A program made the position numbers and the translations under genes. Below are positions 12,086 to 24,000 of a stretch of 64,000 nucleotides of DNA, piece after piece. This DNA is from Sebastes aleutianus (Eukaryota; Chordata; Actinopteri; Perciformes; Sebastidae). Below the pieces are notes generated by a model. It did no database searches. It was not told where the DNA came from and saw only the letters and a list, made by a program, of their open reading frames with translations. The DNA lies in the NCBI GenBank assembly GCA_916700875.1, contig CAKAKS010000062.1:7094373-7158372 (forward strand). Direction: 5' to 3'. The number at the start of each line of letters is the position of its first letter. Position 1 is the first letter of the stretch.

Positions 12086-12859
12086 TTGACGATCGTTTCC
12101 GCATTCCTGCATTTAATGACTATAGGCTGGCACCTGGTGCATACAGTGAATGAAGGTATGGTCACTTCTGTCTTCCATTTCTCATTCACTTCTTGAAGCC
12201 AGCACGACAGACAAATCCATGCATGCCTTTCCTTTTCCAACTCCAGCTAATTTCGTAGGATGGAACTGTCATGTGACTGTACCTAAATGCACAGAATTCA
12301 TTCAATGTGATTAACCTGCATTTTGTGGCACAAAGTGTGAAATATTATGGTTAATGTCACAAAATTGCAATTTACACATGGAATGAAGTGGCTGTTTGAG
12401 CATGAAATTTCATCCTGTGACATTAAAAGCAAGAAAAGCACAAAATGGACTGCATTGACTAATGTGTCACAGAGAGCAACTCAGCAACTTTTGGCAGACA
12501 GAGACAAACTGCATCAACAAAGAGGAACAGTTGCCATAATTTGATACTATAGAAATGGGATGGACACGCTGTCTAGTTGGCTACGGCATACAGAGGCGCT
12601 CACACATACTATCAAGTGGAACCTCATACTGTATAACCCACCTTTGTGTCAGTGTTTCTAGTCTTTTACTTATTTATTTCACAGCTCAAGTGTTCTTTTG
12701 CAAAGTGGTAATGGTATTTTGTGTACACTCGTATATTCGGATTACATTTCAGTAGACAAATTCTTAATAGAAATTTAAATATTATTGAACAATAATGTCC
12801 AAGCTTCAAGTTCAAAGAGGTGAATATATCACTTTATTTAAATGATTTGTCATTACATG

Positions 12860-13899
12860 TTAAAGGAAAACTTCACCCCCAAAATGACCATTTGTGTATC
12901 AATTACTCACCCAGTGTTACCTTGAGTTCTAGAAGGAAATTTTGTTTTTCTCGCTTGCCTCCATGCTGAACGAAGAATCCATAAACAGAGGAAAGTCATG
13001 ATGAATTCAAATAAGTCCGCTACTCGTTCGTGTGAGTCTGGACAAGAAGCGCGTCTGCCCAAGCGTTAGGGCTGTATTGCGGTGTTGCTGCTCGATACCT
13101 TTTAAGGTATTGAACGAAATAACCCAGTACCAAGTAGTATCAAAACTTCTCCAGTCAAACATTGCCTGCAATCGATCCTTTTTGTGCACAGATCTAGAAA
13201 AAAAAGACTATTTGTATGGTTTTGCTCGCAATCAATTACCACAAGTTTTTCGATTTAATGCAACGTGTGATTGATCCACTACTGCAGCAGTTACAACCCA
13301 TTTAGCTGGACTGCAGCTAATGGTGCTAACAGCATGCATAGCGCTAACAATGGCAACAGTGCTGACATAGCTAACAGTTTTAACCTTGGGGAGAAACCAG
13401 ATAGTGGGTTTCCGCGGCAACGCAGACCCGCCACCGTGGGTGATTAGCGTGATTAGCTAGCCAGTGGGTCAGACACACAGCTTCCAATCCCGTATGGGTA
13501 TCGAATGAAGTACTCTACTGGTATTGGTATCACTTTAAGGGCACTGGTATCATAATTTTTCAAACAATACCCAGCCCTAGCGGAAGTTTTTTTAATAGTA
13601 CGATTTTGGCGAAAATGCATGTGTTTGTGAAGTAGAGAGCATAGAACAGGATAAACGAGACTTGGATTATATTGCACGAGTTGTGTGAGAGTTTGTTAAC
13701 GAATGCTTTGATATAGTTTCGCTTTTGTTAATGCAGCTCCCATTTACTTCAATTCATCAAATCTTTTCTCCATTTATAGATTCTTCGTTCACCGCGGAGG
13801 TATGCAAGAAAAACTAAGTTTTCTTCAAGAATTCAAAGTAACATGGGGTGAGTAATTGATATAGAAATGTTCATTTTGGGGTCGGAGTATTCCTCTAAG
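12860..13899. mobile_element. Foldback element, TTAAAGGAAAACTTCACCCC ends
   Basis: The left end (GGAAAACTTCACCCCCAAAATGACCATT) reads, with mismatches, as the inverse of the right end near 13866-13899 (TTCATTTTGGGGTCGGAGTATTCC). Inner arms also match inversely: ACTCACCCAGTGTTACCTTG near 12906 against AAGTAACATGGGGTGAGTAAT near 13836, and GAACGAAGAATCCATAAA against TAGATTCTTCGTTC. A second element is inserted in its middle. Confidence 0.75.
13067..13579. mobile_element. Nested hAT-like element, TAGGGCTGTATTG ends
   Basis: TAGGGCTGTATTG at the left is mirrored by CAATACCCAGCCCTA at the right with small differences. The interior has GATACC/GGTATC motifs (GGTATCGAATGAAGTAC, GGTATTGGTATCAC) typical of fish miniature elements whose ends read TAGGGCTG. 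It lies inside the foldback element at 12860-13899. I could not confirm a clean 8-bp target duplication. Confidence 0.65.
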
Positions 13900-14507
13900 G
13901 AAGACCGGTCCGAGCTCTCATCGTTAATCACATAAAATGTGGTTTACTTAAACTATTCGTTGCAACAGAAACAAAACCTTTTTACAATGTTTTATCTTCT
14001 TGTAATATATGTATTCTAAGATTACACATGAATAAGAATAAATACATGGAAACAAACAAAGAAATGATTCATAAATTGAGTTGAGCGTATTACATTTTAA
14101 GCTGTGTATTTCAAAACAACGTGTCATCTGGGCAGTGTTCATCTCACTGGTCACTTTAACACAGTGACCTCCTTTTACTGGTCCACAGAGCACACACACT
14201 CACGCACACACACATGCATTCACACAAGTGTTCAGACCCACATTTTACACACAAACCCCTCCGCACACACACACCCGCACAGCGAGGGAGGAATCTGCTG
14301 TGTCAGTATCCTCCGAGTGTCTGGCCCAAATATTCACAACACAATGACTCTCTGTGTCTCTCTGCTCAGCTCGCCGGATCTCTACGTGGGAGCGGCGGCA
14401 AAATACTGGAGCGAATCCTGACTCATCTTCGGTGGAGAGAAAACCTCGCCATCCTCCACAACCTCCCATGGGCCCCGTTTCTGTTTTCATCAGGTGTGTG
14501 TGTTGCT
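13900..14507. other. grap 3' flank, CA-rich
   Basis: This lies downstream of the grap stop codon and of its candidate poly(A) signal. It contains CA-rich low-complexity sequence at about 14189-14280. The frames here are chance products of that repeat. Confidence 0.4.
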
Positions 14508-14513
14508 TTTATT
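14508..14513 (-). terminator. grap: Candidate grap polyadenylation signal (AATAAA)
   Basis: On the minus strand an AATAAA hexamer lies about 385 bp after the grap stop codon (14896). It is a reasonable cleavage signal for the last exon, but other hexamers further downstream cannot be excluded. Confidence 0.4.
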
Positions 14514-14895
14514 TAGCCTGCACCGGTGCTGATAAACTCTAATTAATGAGTATGCCCGGGGATGTGTGTGTCGGCTCGTCAGTCTGTGTGTGTTTGTCCA
14601 CAGTGTATAGGTCCATATCTTCATTTCTTTACATGATTAAAGAGTAAGTTGTGGGATCAGGTGGAAGCGATTGATGAGCCTGTAGCAGCTGATTGGGCGA
14701 GGCTTGTGATTGACAGGTGACATCACAGGGGAATGGGAGGAGTCAGTTACATAATGAGCAGTTCAGTTGCAGCTCCTCAGTTCTCCTAAAGTGAACGGGC
14801 CAGTGCACAGCAGGGGGAGCAGTGTGAGGAGAGGGGTCAACGCGGCTCGTTAGTGAACCTGTGGGAATGGCGGTGGATTCGATTGAAGCGCCACG

Positions 14896-15081
14896 TCATT
14901 GGCAGTGGTAAATGGGCTGGACGTACTCCGGGGGGAAGAAGCCCACGTGTCCATGGCAACGGCCCTTCCAGCGCAGCGAATCGGAGCAGTCGATGAGTTC
15001 GATGACATCGCCGCGCAGGAAGCGTAGCTGGGATGGGTGGTGGGGGGTGAAGTCGAAGAGAGCGTGGGCGTGATGGGGACG
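14896..15081 (-). CDS. grap: grap coding exon 5 (C-terminal SH3 and stop)
   Basis: The acceptor is TTTCCCCCACAG. The exon encodes 61 residues: ALFDF, QLRFLRGDVIEL, RWKGRCHG and VGFFPPEYVQP, then a TGA stop at 14896-14898. The RWKG segment (codons 14962-14973) aligns with WW(K/R)G in other GRB2-family C-SH3 domains, so the first Trp is replaced by Arg (CGC at 14971-14973). Confidence 0.94.
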   Translation of the reverse strand, partial: RPHHAHALFDFTPHHPSQLRFLRGDVIELIDCSDSLRWKGRCHGHVGFFPPEYVQPIYHCQ

Positions 15082-18000
15082 CTGTGGGGGAAAGAAAAGA
15101 GAGAGAGAGGGATGGAGGAAAAGAAGAGAGAGAGTTACTGAAAAATTGACTTCACAACTTTTGATGCAGTCCCTGTCTAAAGGCCTGTACACACCAAACA
15201 CACGAAAATGCGAAATACTCGACTTCGATTATTATATGTCTAGGGCTTTTATTCTGAAAGATATGGTAACTAAGGTACGTTCCGAATCGCATACTTTTTC
15301 TTTTTACCTTTAGTACATACTGCAGCTGCCCTTACAAAGTACGTACTTTTGCATGGGACATACCACTTCATCATAACAGTGAACCTTGACCTTTGTCCCT
15401 CTTGCTCATATATCCACTCTGCAGAGGATTGTGGGTCAGAATAACCAGGAAAGCATGCTGGCTTGCATACTGCGAAATTGGACCGGATGTAGTAGGACAT
15501 CCTGGTAATTTTTTGCATACTGCATTTGACATACTATGTTTCGGGACACACTAAATCTTTTTCTGGCATACTAAATAGTATGGCAGTATGGGTATTGGAA
15601 CGCACAGTATGTTTGCCGTCCTGGTTCGGACTTGATGTTGTTTCAAAAATAAAGGTGCAACTCAACTCGTTGCACACAACGTGATTGGATGATACCTTTA
15701 TTTGCGGTGCAAAAGCTCAGAAAACATGTATTGATGTGCAAATTAATCACACAAAGAAATGTCCCCGGTGTGTAATGGCCTTAAACAAAACTGATCCAAA
15801 CTCTTATCTCATCAGTACCCCGTTAGTTTCTTTAGAGGAGTTAGTGGAAATAACAGGACTAGAATTAATTTTTTAATGACTAACTTAACTTATTGTTTTT
15901 TACTGTATGTATTTTTCTTACATACTTCCCTTAGTATGTATTTTAAATCCTGGGAATATAGAAATATTTCTCAAAGAGAAAAATAGATATCTCTTAGAAT
16001 TAACCAAACACCAAACTGATACTTTATACTTCTACTTCTTATATTATCATTATTTTTCACAGATAGGTTTTCAACATGAATTTTAAATAAGAATTCAAAG
16101 CATCCTTTGAAAACTCTCTCTCTACTGAAGGATGTTATGATCTTCTGTTGGTTTGAAAAATTCCCCATTGAATGAACTGAAAAATGTATGGTGGTCAGTA
16201 TAGTTGTTTTTCTCAGCTCCTGAAAAGTTTGACAGATATTGTTTAATTCAACAGCCGCGATACAGAAGGTGAGTGGTGATTCTTTGAAGCAGTACACTTG
16301 TTAAATCTATGGCTGTATTAAAACAAAACAAAACCTTTTTTTTGCAACACCACATGGAATAAGAAGTACCAGATGTTTGAGTTCAAATCAGATTAAGTGC
16401 GTTTGCAAACGCAGCCATTGTATTTAGTTCAGGGATCATCTGACATTGTGTCCATTTAATAAACAATGTACTGTTTGTTCCTTTAAAGTACAACTATAAT
16501 TTATTTATCTTTTTCATTTAACATTTATTTAGCCACATCATGGTCTGTCCATTCATATTAAATATTAATATGATGGGAAATGTCTCACCAAAACAGCAGC
16601 ACATAGACAGAAGAGGAATACAGACATGAAAATAAACATTCAGTGATGATTAATAATCATTTCTGACACCTAAGTTATATATAGTTCTGATGTAAGATGA
16701 TGGATTTCATGCAGATGAGAGATATTGCCCTTTTAAATGTATTATATTTTAATATTCTTTTAGCATTTTTAACAGGAAAAGCAGAGAAGTATATTTTAAT
16801 TACCCGTCATCGGCCTCACTCAGGTCAGACTCATTTAAAGGAATAGTTCCACATCTTGAGAAATACTGTTATTTGCTTTTAGATCTTCTCATCTAACTCT
16901 TGCCAAGAAAGCGAATAAGAGCATTTCCCAAAATGTCAAACTATTCCTTCTTAAGGGAAGAATATTTCTTTGGGTTGTGTAGCTTCAGGGACATTTGATA
17001 TGATAATATCTAAAATTCTGATTGATCAAATTACGAAGACAAACTCCCACCTTTATTTTCAATGCGTCCTCACCTGACAACAAACGTTTGGTCTGTTCAA
17101 ATAGATCAATAAATCTTGATAGAGGAAGATCTCTAAGATTGCAGCTGCTGTTTGTGGTTAAGTCGGAAAAGAGGGCGCGTATTATTTCATAAAAATCACA
17201 TAGCTCTTCTCCTCATAAGCTTTGTTCATTATTTGGCTACTTTATCAAGGCAGAGCAGCTTTAAACAAAATAAATGACAACACTGTGGTTATGGTTGAGA
17301 CGTCCAGAATGACACCTATACTAAAAACAGCACTCTATTAAACGTGTGATGTTTTACGGCGATCCAAGTCGCGGTGAACTGCTTTCACTTCAACCGGCAG
17401 GTGCTGTGCTTTCTGTGTCTCACTACGTTTTTCCTTGAGTTCACAAAAGTCTTTCTTCTCCCCTGATAGCCGGCCTCCTCTGATCTCTGCTGACTCGTGA
17501 AGTAAAAGCAGTTTAAGAGTATAGCAGAATAAAAGCGGCTATTTTAAGGAGAGCGTCTTGAACTTAACCAACCTCTTAGCTGTCAGTTGCGCTCCCACAG
17601 AGAAAAAGTGGATGTGATATGAACTGGGTGGGAGCTGGAAAGAATACCAATATTGTATTTTTTATGTGTAGGTATCTGTGTTACACTTCTGGCCTTTATT
17701 GCTGTAGACTGCTTTGTCTTAGACCAAGGCCCAACACACAAACACACACTAACCAGACAGCAGGATTAGGATCAAGAGGCACAGACACAATCTATCAATT
17801 CCACACAAATCTATAAAATCCTCACGGATTTATCCTTTATTGTTTCGCTGATCTAGTCTAGACTTCTTGTTAGTGTGTGTGTGTGTTTGCACCTTTGGGT
17901 GTGAGCGAGCATGTGCGTGCAGGCCTCTATTTGCTCGGGTGTGTATGTGCATGTGCATCACAGGGAAAACCCATTCATTTTTCCACGCCGGCTCGTGAAG

Positions 18001-21000
18001 AGCGGCGGTTCGGAAGGAGAAATATGGTCCGTCCGTATCAGCCGCGCTCGGCTGCCTTGTGATCAACGTCCTCTTCAGCAGCCGCTCCGGCCCAGAGCGA
18101 GCGCTGACACTGGAACAAATTACTCTGTAACATCAATGGACTACAGCTTTATACTAGATTTGTCTCTGTCTGCATACACACACACACACACACACACATA
18201 CACACACACAGGGTATATAAGGCAGAAAAAATGCCTCTGTTTCCACTGGAAGATGACAAGGTGTCAAAAAGAGGTCGACGTTTTGCATGAACAAGCTTTC
18301 TGTTTGAAGAGAAAGCTTCGGGACACGAGGACATTAGGGATATGTATAAAAAAAAATAGACTGAGAATTATTTCCCACCCTGCCGTGGTGAGATAAGAAG
18401 GGATCTAGGGCTCGTAATGAGCTGATGTGTGATAGTTGGAACTGCACATTAAGAGGAACAACACAAAAAGCAAAGAGATGCATGGACTCAGATTAAGCCG
18501 GTCCTCAACAGACTAAATTTATGTCTGTGAAACTGACCCATATAGTCAAAAACTAAAAGAAACTGTGATCATGTTAGAGACAGTGAGGAAGAGGAATTAA
18601 AACATTTTAATAAAACATTTACAACACGCGGGTTGTAAATGAACATGACTTCTCTATAACCCCGTTTTCATGCATTCATTTAATAATCTAAAGTGCTGAG
18701 GGGAACGATGAAAGAACTAGTTTTTCCTGGTGTTTTTGTGCTGTTAGTGTCACTGTCTAACACTTGTGTGAACTTGTGAAAATGAAACAGTCTGCTGGTA
18801 ACTGAAGAAGTGGGTATACTATTAATATTTTAGATACACAATAAGGTTGCAAAGACAGAGGAGGGAGTTACGGAATAACTTGGCGGGAATTTAGGTATAT
18901 AACCTATGAGATGAGAAAAGGTCTGCATCTGGAAAATGAAGTTGTTTTGTTGTCTCTCTTGAAACCTTAATGGAGTGAGGACTGTGTTGTTGGGTCTGCT
19001 TGCTCAGTGAGAGACTTTCAGTGGGCGTTGGAGCTTTGTTGATACCGAAGGCCAAGACGAAGCCCCGCAGATATGAAGACCAGCTGACCATGATTTTTAT
19101 ATAAAATGACAGAGTGTTTGGAACCAAGCTAAATGTGATGTTTTTGATCTGCAGACCTACCTACCATCAGCGGAACGGAGACCACGGACTTGAATTGCCG
19201 ATGACCATGATAAGCTAACAAATCTGAAGCTAATGAAGAAAAGGTAGGATGGAGTTTGTATGATCTTGTCTCTTTGTTCTCTTTACTCTGCTGCCAGACT
19301 AAAGACAAAGATAAAAAAAGGCTGCAGCAACACATTCAGGTGAAATTAAAAGCACACATTATTTTATAAAAATGCATTATATAACATGCATTTAAAAAAA
19401 TAACATTAGTCTAGGTATTGAAATGATTCATAACTGAGATGAGTCCAAAATTAGTAGCACAAGATGAAGATTTAGCGCTACAAACCAATAGGTTGTGACA
19501 TAATCAAATGTGACTTTGCTGCTATAGACGATAGAAAATGTGCAATTTTGCCCTTAAAACTCTCGTTAAAACAGTTGCAGAGTAAACAAGGCTACAGATA
19601 CAAAGGTATGACTAAGCTGCCGTGATGTGATGTGGAATGACAGACTGTTTCTGAGGCTACACAGCCATGTAGGTAAACACGGCACCTTCAGCACGCCACC
19701 CTCAGCTATGGGGCATGTTGTGATGCAGAAGCACGTTACCTCAAGGCCATGGCAGAGCAACATGGTGACCTACAGTACACAAAAGGTCACAGACAACATG
19801 CTAATGTTTGAATGATGCAAGAATACTGTAAATATGTATATGTGGCCAAAAATAGTAACTGAGTATCCTGGGTTTGTTGATTGGCTAACTCCAAATTACA
19901 ATATTTGCAGCCCAATAATGGATACACGATATAGTTTTTAGGACTGTACGGTCATGTGTGTGAACAAGGCCCACCTGGCACGATTACATTTTAATATTAA
20001 TATGGTAGAGCAAGGTGACCTATGATGACCACATCATTCAGACCTGAGGCACAGTAACATAGAATAAGTACAGTACACCGCCCCGATGGACCTTAAATAC
20101 ACATATTCCTGATACAACAGCATTAGTTCTGAGCAGTGGCAAATCACAGTACATGATATAAAGCACGGGTGCCCAAACTTTTTCCCGTGGAGGGCCAAAA
20201 CTGGACCTCAATGGTGGGCCACGGGCCAAAAGTAAACACCTATGTATTGTTAAGATGCAAAATGGTACTAGGATCTAAAGTTCCCCTAATTGAATATTAT
20301 TTTAGCTTTTAGTAACCACTTAAAACCCACCTGCTGAATACAATTGGGCTCATTTCCAATAATACCCAATTTATGCATTTCCAAGACTGTTTAGGGATCC
20401 CAGCGTGCAGAAATATTAAAATACACCATTTTTAGAAAAGGCAAAAATAACACATATATATTGCATTAAAAAAATTGCATGTTTTTTTCCCCAAAACTGC
20501 ATGTGATTATCATAAAGTGAAGTGGGAATGTCTGTTAAGGGGAGACTTGTGGGTACTCATAGAACCCATTTCTATTCACATATCTTGAGGTCAGAGTTCA
20601 AGGGACTCCTTTGAAAATGGCCATGCCAGCTTTTCCTCGCCAAAATTTGTCTGAACTTTAACGTTATTTAGCCTCCTTCCTGACAAGCTAACATGATGTG
20701 ATTGCTACCAAGGTTTTCTAGTTTCACTCCAAACTCTAAAACCGAGCCCGCTACAGCCTCCGAAAGACAGTAAAGTCGGTCGGGATCGTCGCTAACATCT
20801 GGCTCGCCAAATAAAACCAGATGGTGGGCAATTTTGTTCTGTATATGGGATTGACCTGGGACATAAAATATCATAAAATATGATAGGAATAGAAAATCAA
20901 ATAAAATGATCTTAACAGCAATGCTGTAATTATTTTGTGTAATTCATTTTGTTGGGAGTCTAATAAGGTTTCTTAATAAGTCTTCAACTGACTTGTCACT

Positions 21001-24000
21001 GACAATGTATATGTTTTGTTTTCATTTTCATATCACTTTGCAACTTTGAAGTAAATTACAAAGCATTAAAGCACATTCAAAACATACTTTCCAGCATATT
21101 TAATGTTGAGTGTTATTATTGTGATGAGTAACAGCAGCCCAAAGATTAGATGGCAGACTTGTGAAAACACAATCACAATAGATGCATCTCTAGAGCAGCT
21201 GTGAGGATGTGGGTGGGCTAGCCAAGTGAACACTGTTCTCCCTTCGTTAAAGAAGAACACCAGCCATTTAAATATGTTATGAAGAGACACCAATGACTGC
21301 TAATACCTGAGAATACAGAGTAAATTGACTAACTTGGTAGGGCATCACATTAAAATGTAATGGAGAGACTAAATGAAGTATAAAATAGCAGTGAAATTAA
21401 CAAGCATAAACATTCTGTTGTGATCCTAAATCTGCTTTATAACAGCAATAAATGCCTATAAAACAGGAGAAGAGTGCAGCATCTGTCTGAATCCTTTATC
21501 CAGTATTCACATGACACCAGCTTCTCAGTCGACAACAGAGGACCTACATAAACTACTAATATTAGAAAAAATAAAATTCCCAGAAAAATAAAATGCTCAG
21601 AAATAGCTGGTTTTGTTCCCATGTATGAGTTGCTCACATTAAAGAGATTTAGATTGCGACAGTATTTAGGTCAAACAGTTTTTCCTTCCCCCTTGGGGGA
21701 CGCCTGTCGTTATCTCCCGTTTAACTGCCATCATAACGCCCTGAAGCTAAACTCTTAACTCACACCTGCTCCAGATGTTCAGAGGACTGATATAGTGTGC
21801 AACATACCCTGTGATTCAGAACATGCATGAAACTGTTTAGGTGTGAAGCAGGATGCTACTAAAAAAAGAACTAAATTTGCGAGAAGCTGCTTTGTGAAAA
21901 AAAAATCTATTTTTAGGATCAAAACCTGCCATCCTCATCTGAAAGTTCCACCAGGTGAAATACTGCAGCAGTCTGGCTGTTCAGCAGACCGTCTCTGAAT
22001 AAATGAGAAAAAACATTCCTTTGTTTTATAGCAATAACCCCGTCTGAGTTATAGATTTAAGTTTTAGAAAAAATTAGCTGGTGAAACGGTAAAAAATCCC
22101 GCTGCCTTTAACTGCACACTTTACTCCATTACACTTATACGACAGCAAATAAATGAAGAGAGGGGTGAGAAGGACCAGACTCATTGAAGCGAAGCTCACA
22201 CATCACAAAGATCAATAAATGTGGATCATCTTCTAAAGAACATACGAATCAGACAGGCTCAACACATTTCAACCAATCAGATTTTCTTCAAGCTTACGCT
22301 GATGATGTGACCATGAAAATATTGAACTATATTGATATTTTGCTATATATTTTATTCTCTTTGAAATCACAAACCTATTCATCTAAGCATTCATTGTTGT
22401 ATTTCGTGTGTTCTTTAAAATGCACGAGTATTCCAGGTAAAGTAATACAACGTGCTGCCTAGCAAGAATACCAATAAAATAAAAAATAGCTTCTGGATAA
22501 TGTCATAAACACAAAATAGCTTCTGGATAATGTCATGAACACAGGAGGATGTATGTGCATGTGTGGTTTTCTGTGTTATTTCCTCCCTCAGTTTAGTTCC
22601 TCTTGGCCTCTAAACTTCCTATCTGCTCACCTCAGAAATACCACAAAACAGCCGTGTCTGTCTGTCTGCAGGCCAGCACCTTTGATGCCAGTGCCTCTTC
22701 ACTATTTTTTATTTACTTGCATGCAGCGCAGCGAGCTGATAGTTAAATGCAAGGTTTGATTTTCCAGCAAAATGAAGTCAAAGAAATGGTTACACACAGA
22801 CCCAATCTGCAGGATCGTGTATAAAAACAGGTGGTAGCAAAATCTGGAAGGTGTGCTCATCTGTTATAGAGTTGCTTGGGGCTGTTTCTTTCTGAATGAG
22901 GGTATTAAACTGCTTCTATTAACAGAAGACAAAACGCCTCAAGCATTTGAAAATGCAGCTCTGCTAGTAGACTCTTTTTTCCATCAGTTCCCATGTGGAA
23001 AATGGACAAACTGTTATTCTTGCTCACAAAGTTTAAATCATGACATATAATCAAAACGGATATGAAGCAGATACAATTGGAGGAGAGCTGAAAAGCTGGT
23101 CACCGTGTTTCATTAGAGATTTTGACATTCCTTATTAATCTTGTTTACTAATATATACGAGAGCGACGGGTTAGTCGCAACAAGACACGAGATGCAGCTC
23201 TAATGAGTAATGTGACCTTAATGTAACCTGTCACATCCTGTTAATCCTTTGACTTGAACACGCTAGGAAACACTACATTACTTATGAGCAATAGCATAAA
23301 TAATATGTATCGCCATCCTTACATTATTTCATAATGAATTGCTCACGAGAATTAGGGCGTCTTCACACCAGCTTTGTTTAGTCCGGTTGAACCGTGCGTT
23401 TGTGTTGGTGTGAACTCTGGTGTGAACCAAACAACCGCTCTCCGCCTCGAAGGGATGGTCTTAATGGACCGCTGTCAAGTGAACACTGGAGCAGTTCATT
23501 TCTGGTGTGAACACCATTCGAACCATTCACAGGAAGCGTACCATTTATGTGACATTTTATTGGTTAAAAAAGGTTTTGGTGACTGGGGAAGTAGTAGCCT
23601 ATTTGCACTTTTGCTACCACTGAATTTGATGAATATACTGTTGAGACAATAATTAGCTTGTTAGCGCAACCTGCAGCCCCTCTGCCTCGCTCCGCGCCGC
23701 TTGGAGACTAGTTTGCCAGTAGGAGAGTGGTCAGCAGCTCCGTAGTCTCCTAGCAACGGGGAGTGACTGACAGACTGTTTAGACCCAGCGGCAACCCGCT
23801 GCTCATTTTCTGTAACCAGTGTAGCCAACACATTCTCATCCCAACTTGTCACATACTGACACTTTGTCAGACCCCTCAGCATCACTTCAACGTTAACAAA
23901 ACCAATTAGTTAGGTTTATAAAAAAACAACATGGTTGGGCTTTAAATGACTATGTTTGTACAGTGAAAATGTGACTTGATGTTGTGAACACAGGACACAA

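Noticed and set aside
17911..18396. A 161-codon plus-strand frame in grap intron 4
   Set aside because: It crosses a CA repeat, shows no recognisable domain and has no supporting splice sites.
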